NCBI GenBank assembly: GCA_963377175.1
Contig: CAUJNA010001491.1
Location: 550,001-614,000 of the forward strand
Source of the DNA: Effrenium voratum
Lineage: Eukaryota; Sar; Dinophyceae; Suessiales; Symbiodiniaceae
Direction of reading: 5' to 3'
DNA: 64,000 nt
Shown here: one piece after another, positions 51,988 through 61,384 of the stretch
How the letters are laid out: each line of letters begins with the position of its first letter
Numbering within the stretch: the stretch's first letter is position 1
Translations under genes and position numbers: made by a program
Notes under the pieces: generated by a model
Told to the model about the DNA's origin: nothing
The model's input: the letters and a program-made list of their open reading frames with translations, nothing else
Databases searched by the model: none

Positions 51988-52095
51988 TTGTTGTTGTTGG
52001 GAAACATTTTACATTTTTGCTTATTGTGGTTTAGCGGGAAATCCCCACTTAACTGCTAAACATAGATTTTTGTTGCTCTCCTTCCAACGTCAACC
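51988..52095 (+). mobile_element. GGTTGTTGTTGGG repeat family, copy 2
   Basis: GTTGTTGTTGGGAAACATT at the left, CCAACGTCAACC at the right (inverted relation), and the shared interior ATTGTGGTTTAG-GG and CCACTTAACTGCTAAA. Confidence 0.5.
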
Positions 52096-53487
52096 AAGCT
52101 ACGCTCAGCAGTCGCTCAGCCGTTTGCTGAGCTGTTGGTGTCACGTGGACCTCAAAATGTTTGCCCCCCCAAAAAAAAACCTATGCTTGCGGGTCCCGTT
52201 CAAAGGACAATTGTCTTCCAGGATCCCCGAACGGTTCCAAGTTTGTGGAGGTAGGTTTGGGCTCGAAAGGTAAAAACAAGTCCACGTCCATCAACTGGCT
52301 TCTTGGAGTCTCGCCAGCCGACCAATTTTTGCCAGGGGTGTGGTCCCGACGGCAGTTGTCCCCTTCGAAGAGCACTCAGTAAAGCGAGTATACCCAAGTG
52401 ACCTGATTGACTTGCTGGATTCCGGTCACTTTGGGTTGGGGGGTTTTCCTTTCACCCACAAAAAGCTAAACTTTTTGCAGGGGATCTGAGGACAGCCCAG
52501 GTTTGGTTCACCTGCACCAAAGCTTGGAGAAAGTGTTGGTGTTGAAGTATTGTTCGGGTGTGACTGCAACGCCGCTTCATGGCAAGTCATGTACCCCCCT
52601 GAGGTGGCAGGAGTCAACACCGAGTACGCGTCTTGGCGCAAAGCTTGGGGTGGCCGGGGGGGGGGGCTGCCTCCCTAAGATGGCGTGTCCAAAAAAGAAA
52701 GCCAGAAGGGCCCTGCATTTATGCACTTCAACATCTACCGTTTTGTTTCTTCTTTGCAATTCAACGTGTATCGTAGGGCGTTTGGCTGCATCCTTGTTTG
52801 CCGCGTCGAAGGCCCCTGCCTTTGAGGGTTCACTTGTTTCAGGCAATGCCCGCCGTGATAATCGTGACATGGTCAAACAGCCTCGCCCCAATTGAGGGAG
52901 GGATGGCCGCCATGATATGCGACATCCCAAATTCCCAAATTGGGGGAGGCCGGGTGGGCCCCTGACCTTCCATTTCGAAATGCTGCATTTCCCGTCTTTT
53001 TATGGGGAAAGACGGCTAGACCCCCTGGCAGGGAGGGGATGTCCCCACCCCCTTACTGGAATTGGGGGAGGGGGGTGGCCCCTGGAGATCTCCATTTTTA
53101 TGGTTCCATTTCCTTTGTAAGGGGAAGACTAGATAACTGAAATTCGGGACCGGGTCCCCACTCCCCCCCCCTTATCATTTTTCGGGGCTGAAGCCCTGGG
53201 ATGATTTCGACGTTTCGAGGGGCCAAACCGACTCGGAGTCGGTGGCGCTGTGGCACCAAACGGCCTGTGAAGTTGCAAGAACCCGAAGCCTCAAACATGA
53301 CTCTCAACATGGAACCCGAAGGTCCAAGTCCCCGAAAGTTTCCTCTAGGATGGTTGTTGGGGCTGCATGCCAATCTGCAGGTTCTAGGGGTTTGGGCTTC
53401 AGTGGCAGGGCCCTCATATTGAGGGAACCACTTCGCACCCGAGGATTGTGTCCTGTCCGGGCTTGGGACCTTTGTCCATCAGGTAGA
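52096..53487. other. Intergenic stretch, no gene recognised
   Basis: Only short overlapping chance frames on both strands. Several C and G runs (for example 52166, 52659, 53163). Confidence 0.5.
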
Positions 53488-53602
53488 CTTCCATTTGCTT
53501 AAGAATAGGTTTTTTTGTTTCTCCCGCTTCTTGGTTTTTAAAAGGAATTTATCACTACTGCAAATATTTGTATTCTTTCCGGGGGTCTTAACCAAATGGA
53601 AG
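53488..53602. mobile_element. CTTAAG inverted-repeat element, copy 2, with TAGA target duplication
   Basis: Ends CTTCCATTTGCTTAAG and CTTAACCAAATGGAAG (one mismatch). Flanks are TAGA at 53484-53487 and 53603-53606. The core TTGGTTTTTAAAAGGAATTTATCACTACTG matches the other copies. Confidence 0.7.
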
Positions 53603-54271
53603 TAGAAAGCCATGTCCATCCACCAGGCCTAGGGATTATCAGTTCCAGGTCTGAAGAAAACTCTCTCACTTCCCGAAATCCTGGACTTCTGTCACTTTTT
53701 GGGTTTGGACCATGAAACAGTTTGGGCTCTTTTTGTCGCCAGTCTCCAGCGGAAGTGAGAAAACATATGTCCAAATGCTGAGTTCTGGTGCTTCGTCGCC
53801 TTCTGGTTCCACATCATCCAGGTCAAGCGGTTTTGAGGTCCACTGATCTAGGGAAGAAGCTTGTGTCGTTGCTGAGTTGGACCATGTTAGCCGTTAAACA
53901 ACAATTCACACAGAAGCATAAACACACATAATTATAACAACACAAACAACAATAGCAAGTGTTTTGTAGTGTTTGGTAGGGTGATCTCTTGCAACCTTCG
54001 TGAGAAATACAAAACACATAGGGCGTTTCGTGAAATGCATCACCATGTTTTCCAGATGGTGAGGGATTTTTCAGTTGCACCCACAGGTATAGAAAGAAGA
54101 TCTGTCCAACTTATCTAGGATTCGTTTTTCTGTATTTAGTTTTTGGTGCGATCTCTCGCTTCCGAGCGGTGAGAAGTACGATCCCAAAAAGCGTTTTCCA
54201 CGTGCTGAGGTTGTTCTACTAAAAACTAGATGGGTTTCCCAGGTTTACCTGGTTGTTTCTCGTCCTCTACC
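53603..54271. other. Intergenic stretch, no gene recognised
   Basis: No coding structure. Towards the right edge a pyrimidine-rich run (TTGTTTCTCGTCCTCTACCAG) precedes the exon-like island at 54272. Confidence 0.45.
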
Positions 54272-54426
54272 AGGGCCATTTGCCAGAGACGCCTCCGGCT
54301 GAGGACTTCCAAATCCTCCGGAAGATCCTGTCCATCTTCGGCCAGCGCCTGGGCGCCCTCGAGGACCGCGAGTGCCAGGCGGGGAGAAACCGGAGGTTCC
54401 GAGAGGCGAAGGCCACGGGGCCTTAA
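54272..54426 (+). pseudogene. Exon-like island, possible terminal exon of a host gene
   Basis: After a strong-looking 3' splice site (CTCGTCCTCTACCAG|GG) one frame reads GHLPETPPAEDFQILRKILS and on to TAA at 54424-54426. Third positions are nearly all G or C. The opposite strand is also open, so strand is not certain. No upstream exon found, and no family recognised. Confidence 0.35.
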
Positions 54427-54557
54427 AAGGGGCTCCCCCGGGCTCCCCGTGTTTGTTTGTTTTTTTTGGTGGGGAGGGGGGAGGACCAAGACGGAGAACC
54501 CGGAATTTGGGAATTTGGTTCACCTGGTGGATTTGAGCCCCTGGTCCTTGTAGACAT

Positions 54558-54685
54558 GGTTGTTGTTGGGAAACATTGGACACATTTTTGCTGATTGTGG
54601 TTTAGTGGTTGGAATCCAACTCCACAAAAATCTGCTAAAATTTGATTTGTTTGATGTTTGTTGCTCCCCAAACCCAACGTCAACC
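54558..54685 (+). mobile_element. GGTTGTTGTTGGG repeat family, copy 3
   Basis: Ends GGTTGTTGTTGGG and CCCAACGTCAACC are inverted repeats matching at 11 of 13 positions. The interior carries ATTGTGGTTTAGTGGTTGGAATCC as in copy 1. Confidence 0.55.
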
Positions 54686-55001
54686 AAGCTGGTCCTTGAG
54701 GGAAACCCACTGCCTCCAACCCAAAAAATCCAAACCAAGCCGCCGCCGATTGGAGGAGAGCCTCCGGCGCAAGCTGACTCGCTCCCCCCACCTCTCCCCA
54801 TCTCCCCCAGAAAACATGTAGATGACCCACCCCAGAGTTCTCAACAAAGAAAAACAAAATCGGCCCACCACAAAAAAAAAGCGCAAAGGGGCTGTAGAGC
54901 TCCATTTAGGAACCCATTTAGACCCAGACAAGCCCAGCACTCACAGTGAAGGAAGTCCAACACGTGAAAGGGTGCCTGGATGGCAGGCGTCACCTTCGGG
55001 C
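54686..55001. other. Intergenic stretch before the second retrotransposon
   Basis: No supported gene. Short chance frames on both strands. Confidence 0.45.
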
Positions 55002-55141
55002 TGTGAATCTGGCTATCAGTCCGGCGCACTTTTGTCTGTGCGCTTCGAGTACAAAGCGGCTTCCGGGACCGCTTACTAATCTCAAACCTCAAGCAAGGGG
55101 CCTCAAAGTGGCTACCCTCCACATGTTTTGGAAAACCTGCA
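55002..55141 (-). repeat. 3' LTR of the compact element
   Basis: On the plus strand TGTGAATCTGG...GAAAACCTGCA, 140 bp, TG...CA on both strands. Same as 62721-62860. Very short for an LTR. Confidence 0.9.
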
Positions 55142-55153
55142 CTCCTCCCCTTT
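55142..55153 (-). promoter_or_regulatory. Polypurine tract, compact element
   Basis: The minus strand reads AAAGGGGAGGAG immediately before the 3' LTR. Confidence 0.75.
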
Positions 55154-55249
55154 GTGTCCGGGAGGGCACAAATGACAAAAGTCGGCAGTCAGTGCTGCCT
55201 TGCGAGCCTCTCACGTCATCCGAAGGACGTGTTCAGCTCAAGCCGCTCG

Positions 55250-58200
55250 TCATAGGAGTCCACGCGGAAACCGGCCCGCGTCCCTCATCATCTCTTCATT
55301 GTCCTGTGTCACTCCTCCCTGGCAGAATCTGCACGGCTGCAAGGGTCGAAGTGGAGCCTGTCCAATGCCGGCGCAGCGAATGTCCGAGTGCAAGAAGCCG
55401 TCATCTCCTCTCCAGGTCCTGGCTCCACGAACTCGCTGCCTTTCTCCCAACCAGCATCTGGAACAAGGCAAAACCGCCCGCATTCCGCGAACTGTGGCGT
55501 TTCGCAACCCGTAACAGTTGCGGCGCCAATGCATTTTATCACCCATTCCGGTCAAATGATATACCTCGACCGCTTCAGGCTCAGGTCGCAACTCCCGCCA
55601 CCGAAGCTGCTCCATCACCCGCAATTCCTCCCGCCAGCGTGCATTCAAGCGTTCGTCCTCCGCATCCGGTTCCACTGGCCTAGGCGGAGGTTGCTCTACA
55701 GCTGGCTGTTCTGTTCGATCAGCGTCTCCCCCTCGGCGCCTCCTCATTGAACTTGCCCTCGAGGGATTCCCGCTTCCCGAGCTGGAAGACCTGGCCGCCG
55801 AAGTGCTCTGTGTTCTCGGTACCTCCACGACCTCTTCCTCACTTTCCGTTTGGGTGCATTGCTCCACACCTCTCACTCTCAATCTCTTCATCCTCAGACA
55901 GATGTCCGACGCCGCTTCGTGAACCAAGCGGTACACCACAATCGCCACCACTGCGATCACCAGGACCACCACCGCAAGGTCAATCTTCTCCTCCTCCGGC
56001 TGTTGACTCCCTTGCGCCTTGCATCCTGTGATCATGATCAAGATCACCAGCAGCTTGATCCACTTGTCCACATCCGGCTGCACCACTACGGCCTTGTTCA
56101 GCCTGCTTGGTTCAGCCTCTTCTCGCATGGCCTTCAAATTCCACAAGGCACACAACTCCTTGATCCTCGCTGGGCCCAGTGGCTTTGTGCCAAGATCGGC
56201 CAACATCTGTTGTCCAGGGCAATGACGTAACTCCCAATCACCGGCTCTGATTCGCCACCGAAGATGAAACGCTCGAAGCCGGAGATGCCGCGTTCGCCAG
56301 GATCCCGTCACGTCGGTGGCAATCGCCACCGCTGCTGCGTTATCAGACAGCAGCATCTTCTTGAAGTCGTCCAGCCCCAAGGTGTCAGTGATCAGCGCTT
56401 CAACACTGTCCCCCAGGATCACGCTGTCAATAGCCTCGATCAACTCGCATTCGGCCGTGGATAAGGCTGGAAACGCTTGCTTCCCTGCTTTCCACGCGAT
56501 GACCGTGCCGTTCCACGACACCAGGGAGCATCCTTGGCTTCTTTCCCCCAGTGGGGCGAAGGAGGCATCAGCGTATGCCTGAAGTCCTGCTGCTCCATGA
56601 CCGCTCCAATGCCGTCCAGATTCTCCTGATACCCACAGCCCCCAGTCCTTCGTTGAGTCCAGGTAGCCCAGGATATAGCCTGCCGCTCTGACGACCCACT
56701 TCGGGTTCTTCGACACCATGCTGCACAGGCGACTCATGCAGTAGAGAAGGTCGGGCCGTGTTCTCGTCATCAACCACAAGATCTCGCCCGTCACCTTCTG
56801 TGCCTTTGCGAGATCCGTCATCGTGTGGTTGCCGATCTTCTCCTCAGCTTCATCCGCCATTTCCTTGGACATGGGCGTCTTTGCCTTCTTCACCTCGTCC
56901 TTGTGCCGGGTCAGCAGTTCCTCCACGTAGTCCTGCTGGTGTAGGAAGATTCCATTCTCCTCCTTCTTCAAGTTCATTCCCAGAAATCGGATCTGGTGCC
57001 CGGTCTTCAGCACCTCCGGCACGCTCGTCTCCCACTTCTCCGCAATGATGGCCTCAAACCTTTCTCGCACGGCCTCCTCCGCCGCAGTGAGGACATCATC
57101 GACATAGATGGTGACCAGTCCCGCCAAGATCTCCTCCGCGCCTCGGATTTCCAGTATGCGCCACAAATTCTGTTCTGCAGCACACTGATCCAGCTTGTAG
57201 TAGGCGCCGTTGACCTCCCACTGGACCGTCACCAGCTCCGCGTCGCGGTGGTCTGACCACCTTCTCGGGCTTTGGCGAAGCCCATACATGGCCTTGTCTA
57301 TCAGCCATAGTTCTCCGGGCTCTGCGTAGCCCATCCTGACCATAATCGCCGGCGGTCTCATCGCTACCAGGTTCTCCGGCTCCTTTTCACCATGAATGTC
57401 TGCATTGAGGAATGCAGACTTGATGTCCAATGCGGACATCGTCCATTTCTTCTCCATGGCAACCTTCACCTGCAAGCGGATCGCCGTGATGTCCGTACCA
57501 CCTGCGAAGGTGTCTCCTTCCGCCTCCGAATTCTGAGCAACGTAGTTTCCGCACACCACCAACCTGGTCTTCCGGCGCGAACTTCCCGCTTTCACGCTGA
57601 AGATTGCCTTGCCCGGGACCACGGTCAGCTTGTTGCCCTTCTCCTTGATCAGCTTCGCGGCTTCCCCAGGAGTCAATCGCCGCAACGCCTTCTTTTCCGT
57701 CATCAGCGAATCCAGCTCCATTTTGATCGACGTCGCCCAGGCTTCCTTGTCCGCGATCACCTCATTCGTGGAGACCATCTTTGTATGCAGGACCTTCTCT
57801 GCCTCCTTATAGTCCGGCACGGTCTGCTTCAGGTTCTCCTCCTCTTCTTTCAGCTTCCTCACCATCTTAAAGGTGACTTCAGCTGCGTCTTCTCCATCTT
57901 CCAACATCCTTTCTTCCTCCTCCATAATGAGGTTCCGCAGCAATCGTATCCGCTCCGCAACCTTTTCACCCCCTCCATCGTCCATTCTGCTCTGCTCGCT
58001 CGTTTTCATCCTCAGTCGTCTTCTCACATGCAGAGCTTCATCGAACAGAGCATCCCCATCGGGATTCTCTTCCTCCTCTTGTCCTTCTGCTCTCGGGGCT
58101 TCCCCTTCTCGCAAGCCTGAGAGAACCTTCGACACCGCCACTACCTTGTTGTCACAGTCCAGCTTCACCGCATGACCGTGGGTGATGTCATAGAGCGGGG

Positions 58201-58843
58201 CCAGGTACTTGCCTCGCTGATTCTTCGCCTCGAAGGACTTCTGCTTCCAAGCTCTCTTTGGTACCACAACCTCCTCTCCGAATTGGTACTTCGGATGGTC
58301 TCCGGTCTGGTCGAACTTGAAGCGCACCTCCGAGACGTACCGGGCGATGCAGGGCCACCACCTTGGTTCCCATCGTGATGCTATCAGCACCCTCCTGATC
58401 ATTGACTTGACGACCCCCACCGCAGCTTCCGCCCTTCCGTTCTCCTGCATCTGGTCCGGTGTCCTGGTGGACTTTCTAATGTCCCTCAGTCTGCACCAGC
58501 TGGCCAGCTCCTTGCTCATGAACTCGCCTCCTTTGTCTGAATGCAGTCTCAGCACCAGGTGGCCCTCTCTCCTCAATCTGATATAGACCTCCTGGATCGC
58601 CGCTAAGACCTCCCGCTTGTCCTTGGATTTCAGCGGGACCGTCATGTACAACGTCTTCAGCGGGTGCGGTTCCTTCTGGATTTCCGGAATCACCGGCTGC
58701 TCCTCCTCCTCTCGGGCTCCTTCCACATCGAAGCCTTCTTCTTCCTCCTGCTCATCCTGATCCTCCTGTTCCGCCACCGGTAGTAGGTCTTCTCCCTCAC
58801 CTGGTTCTGCAGCAGGAAGTTCCTCACCTTCCTCGGTGTTGAT
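55250..58843 (-). CDS. pol: Pol, second part: integrase catalytic core end, reverse transcriptase, RNase H, membrane segments and Cys/His tail
   Basis: Same frame as the preceding part, separated only by the TAG at 58844-58846. There is no ATG near the start, so it is a continuation rather than a gene of its own. An acidic insert (EEEEGFDVEG region) splits the integrase core. HSDKGGEF (about 58540) and QENGRAEA (about 58440) complete the DD35E triad. The reverse transcriptase has ALDIKSAFLNADIHG and YVDD (about 57100). RNase H has YADASF, STAECELIEA and LSDNAAAV, ending LADLGTKPL. After it come two hydrophobic spans (LLVILIMITG near 56045, VVVLVIAVVAIVVY near 55960). The C-terminal segment carries HWRRNCYGLRNA, LPCSRCW and PCRFCQGG, a probable zinc site. 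The spans are not a usual Copia feature. Confidence 0.85.
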   Translation of the reverse strand: MNTEEGEELPAAEPGEGEDLLPVAEQEDQDEQEEEEGFDVEGAREEEEQPVIPEIQKEPHPLKTLYMTVPLKSKDKREVLAAIQEVYIRLRREGHLVLRLHSDKGGEFMSKELASWCRLRDIRKSTRTPDQMQENGRAEAAVGVVKSMIRRVLIASRWEPRWWPCIARYVSEVRFKFDQTGDHPKYQFGEEVVVPKRAWKQKSFEAKNQRGKYLAPLYDITHGHAVKLDCDNKVVAVSKVLSGLREGEAPRAEGQEEEENPDGDALFDEALHVRRRLRMKTSEQSRMDDGGGEKVAERIRLLRNLIMEEEERMLEDGEDAAEVTFKMVRKLKEEEENLKQTVPDYKEAEKVLHTKMVSTNEVIADKEAWATSIKMELDSLMTEKKALRRLTPGEAAKLIKEKGNKLTVVPGKAIFSVKAGSSRRKTRLVVCGNYVAQNSEAEGDTFAGGTDITAIRLQVKVAMEKKWTMSALDIKSAFLNADIHGEKEPENLVAMRPPAIMVRMGYAEPGELWLIDKAMYGLRQSPRRWSDHRDAELVTVQWEVNGAYYKLDQCAAEQNLWRILEIRGAEEILAGLVTIYVDDVLTAAEEAVRERFEAIIAEKWETSVPEVLKTGHQIRFLGMNLKKEENGIFLHQQDYVEELLTRHKDEVKKAKTPMSKEMADEAEEKIGNHTMTDLAKAQKVTGEILWLMTRTRPDLLYCMSRLCSMVSKNPKWVVRAAGYILGYLDSTKDWGLWVSGESGRHWSGHGAAGLQAYADASFAPLGERSQGCSLVSWNGTVIAWKAGKQAFPALSTAECELIEAIDSVILGDSVEALITDTLGLDDFKKMLLSDNAAAVAIATDVTGSWRTRHLRLRAFHLRWRIRAGDWELRHCPGQQMLADLGTKPLGPARIKELCALWNLKAMREEAEPSRLNKAVVVQPDVDKWIKLLVILIMITGCKAQGSQQPEEEKIDLAVVVLVIAVVAIVVYRLVHEAASDICLRMKRLRVRGVEQCTQTESEEEVVEVPRTQSTSAARSSSSGSGNPSRASSMRRRRGGDADRTEQPAVEQPPPRPVEPDAEDERLNARWREELRVMEQLRWRELRPEPEAVEVYHLTGMGDKMHWRRNCYGLRNATVRGMRAVLPCSRCWLGERQRVRGARTWRGDDGFLHSDIRCAGIGQAPLRPLQPCRFCQGGVTQDNEEMMRDAGRFPRGLL

Positions 58844-61384
58844 CTATGGCCATGTGAACGCAGCCACGAGCAGGTACCTCCGGTCTTGGACGCCATCCAC
58901 ATCGATGCCCTTGATGAACGGTCCACTCAAATCCACGGAGAGGACATTCCCGGCTGGATGTCGTACCCTTCGATGTGGCCTGTCCTTGGCTGAGGCTTCC
59001 TGACAAACTCGGCAGTCCCGCCGAAACGGTAGGTGCCCCAACTTCACGTGCTCTTCCCATGACAGTGCCTTGACCTTCGTTCTCGACTCACCGTCCACCT
59101 CCTTTCGAAGGCACCTTGCGAGCTCCCGCATCATCCCAGGGGCCCATCGAGCCAATGCCTTCGAGGAGCTGAGCTTCTCCTCGTCCGTCATCATCCACCT
59201 CGGCTTGTCCATCTCCTGTTCTTGCCCTTGATGACCTCCTTGATGTAGCTTGCAGATGCCTTTCTCGGGACCTCTGAAGTCCATGGTGGTCCCGACCGTC
59301 GTAGGCTTCGCCGCTCGCCCACCCCGGTCACCTTGCAAGAACGTTACCTTCTTGAGCTCGTGGAGCTTCTCCAGAGCTTCCCACTCCGGCGTCCGCCACC
59401 ACGATGCACACCTCGGCTCCGCCTGCGGCTCTGCCGGTTGCTCCAGGAAGAACTCCACAGCACCTCCTTCTTCCTCTCTGGCCTTTGCCGTGAGGTCCGC
59501 CAGCAAGTAGACCAGGATGAAGCGAAACATGAGCACGTCATCCTCGTACACAATGGCTTCTTCTCCTTGATCCATTCCCGGCAATCCCCAGGGATGTTCC
59601 ACCGTTCTCACCGGTCGCGGCCTGGCCCTGTTGAGCAGCGGGAAGAACCGCAGCACTGATCGCGTCCTGCAATTCGGGCCCCCCACCACTGCTTTGATTC
59701 GGTCATCCAAAGCCAGCCGCACCAAGCCACCCATGAGCTCGTCGCCCATGAGGTCGTGGCTGTTGTCACGGAGGATGTCATACTCCAAGATGTCCCTTGG
59801 GTCACCTCCTTGCTCTTTATAAGCCCGGGACAAGTCAAATCCCTCCTCCGGACCTGCAAACAAGTGCACAACCGCACCTCCCTTTCTCTCAAGCCTTCTC
59901 CTCCGGCTCCTATTCAATCCCAGTGGCTTCCAGTCCTCCGCCGGATTGACCATCAACTTTTCCTTGATTGCCTCCGGCACACCGTCGAACACCGGGTGCA
60001 TCTCCACCACCTTCTTGATGAAGTCCACCTCATCCCGCTTTGACAGCGCCTTGACCCTGTAGCGGTTCACCCCCTCCAGCTCCTGGATCAAGCTGAGGGC
60101 TAGTTCTCTTGGCAACTCCGGGCAGCCTTGACTCATCACCACCGGTAGACGTCCTCGTCCAGGGTGCACCACCGCACAGGTCTTTCCGCTCCACTTGACC
60201 TGGCAGTTCAAGTCCTTCGTGAGCATTCCCATGGGGATGATCGGCTGTATCCGCTCGTCCTCCGCAACCAGGGTTCCTCCCAAGGTGACCTTCAGGCGGT
60301 AGGTCTCTCCGGCCGCCAGCTCTACGGTCTTCTCCTCATAGTCCGAGGTGTCTTCGCCCTTCATCATGGGTCTCAGCGGGTGCGTTGCTCCTGAATCCAC
60401 CAGTCCGCGCATCCCACCAATCTCCACCTTTGACAACCTCACCTGTCGAACCCGCATCTTTTCTCGCATGCCGTCCAGCTGCTTTTGCAGGTCCATCAGC
60501 TTCTTCTCATCGTCTTCCGGTCCATTCTTGCCGGTCTTGACGTTGATGCTCCTGAGCATTTTGGTTGCCTCCTGGAGCACGTCCTTCATTGCGTCAGTCT
60601 CCTTGTCGCCCGATGCCGAACTCGCCGCTCCCTGTGACTCCTCCTGCATCGCTACCGATGTAGCCGCCCTTGGAGTTATAACCTTCTGGCTCTCCGTCGC
60701 GACTTCCTTCTTTGCTTCCTCCTCCGCGTTAACCTTCGCCGCCTTGGGCTTTCGGTCCGCGTTGCTCTTGATCGCCACGGGGCAGTCCTTCCGCATGTGC
60801 TCGCTCGCCCCGCATGACCAGCATCTCATGCGTTCATCTTTCTGGTCATGGCTCCAGCGGCAGCCACGTCCTCTCCTGCAGCCCTTCTCGGTAAGAAAGA
60901 ACTTGCTGGGTTTCCCACCTTCTCCAGCGTTCTTCACCTCATTCTTGAAGTCCACGGCCTCTGCCTTCTTAATGCGGGTGTCCGTGGCCTGCGCCTTCCC
61001 CGCGGGGGCCTTGACCTCCTTCTCCAAGTGGGCGATCGCTTCCACCTCCGACAAAACGTGCTCCGCGTACTTCTCCACTGCCTCGTGCGAGGGGATGGAG
61101 TCCAACTGGAGCGAATTCCTCGCCAGGGCCATCTTAAACGAGAGCTCTGGCTGCATCTCCACCACTTTCTTCACCATTTTGCTGAGGGAGCGGGCCAGTA
61201 CCGTGGGGTCCGGAATGGTCACCCCAAGTTCCTGTGCCCTCTGCTTCCACCTCATCCATTTCCTCAACCCAACCACCAGCGACGTCAGGGAGTCCACCTC
61301 GGGGGGACTTTCCAGGTTCTTCAGGATGACCGATTTCTCCACCAGTCGTAGCTCGCCATGAGCTTGCAGAGAATCGCATAGCAA
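58844..61384 (-). CDS. Gag end, protease, methyltransferase-like domain and start of integrase
   Basis: The first 130 residues (from about VEKSVILKNL) continue the gag capsid region in a -1 frame. Then come a CCCH-like GCRRGRGCRWSH and a CCHC knuckle CWSCGASEHMRKDC. The protease is VDSGATHPLRP at about residue 326. About 500-655 resembles a cytosine methyltransferase fold: VVHLFAGPEEG (motif I-like), VVGGPNCRTRS (in the place of the PCQ loop), FFLEQPAEP (in the place of ENV). The catalytic motifs are altered, so activity is doubtful. The integrase N-terminus (HVKLGHLPFRRDCRVC) and first Asp (LSVDLSG) follow, and the frame stops at TAG right after AAFTWP. The listed ATG is in the overlap with gag and is unlikely to be used. 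Confidence 0.8.
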   Translation of the reverse strand: MLCDSLQAHGELRLVEKSVILKNLESPPEVDSLTSLVVGLRKWMRWKQRAQELGVTIPDPTVLARSLSKMVKKVVEMQPELSFKMALARNSLQLDSIPSHEAVEKYAEHVLSEVEAIAHLEKEVKAPAGKAQATDTRIKKAEAVDFKNEVKNAGEGGKPSKFFLTEKGCRRGRGCRWSHDQKDERMRCWSCGASEHMRKDCPVAIKSNADRKPKAAKVNAEEEAKKEVATESQKVITPRAATSVAMQEESQGAASSASGDKETDAMKDVLQEATKMLRSINVKTGKNGPEDDEKKLMDLQKQLDGMREKMRVRQVRLSKVEIGGMRGLVDSGATHPLRPMMKGEDTSDYEEKTVELAAGETYRLKVTLGGTLVAEDERIQPIIPMGMLTKDLNCQVKWSGKTCAVVHPGRGRLPVVMSQGCPELPRELALSLIQELEGVNRYRVKALSKRDEVDFIKKVVEMHPVFDGVPEAIKEKLMVNPAEDWKPLGLNRSRRRRLERKGGAVVHLFAGPEEGFDLSRAYKEQGGDPRDILEYDILRDNSHDLMGDELMGGLVRLALDDRIKAVVGGPNCRTRSVLRFFPLLNRARPRPVRTVEHPWGLPGMDQGEEAIVYEDDVLMFRFILVYLLADLTAKAREEEGGAVEFFLEQPAEPQAEPRCASWWRTPEWEALEKLHELKKVTFLQGDRGGRAAKPTTVGTTMDFRGPEKGICKLHQGGHQGQEQEMDKPRWMMTDEEKLSSSKALARWAPGMMRELARCLRKEVDGESRTKVKALSWEEHVKLGHLPFRRDCRVCQEASAKDRPHRRVRHPAGNVLSVDLSGPFIKGIDVDGVQDRRYLLVAAFTWP

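Noticed and set aside
60348..61361. Forward frame of 337 codons opposite the compact element
   Set aside because: Antisense of the gag/protease region. The minus strand carries recognisable zinc knuckle and protease motifs.
61321..61384. A programmed -1 frameshift in the compact element's gag
   Set aside because: The overlap shows the right frame relation, but no X XXY YYZ heptamer or convincing downstream stem. A one-base deletion explains it better.
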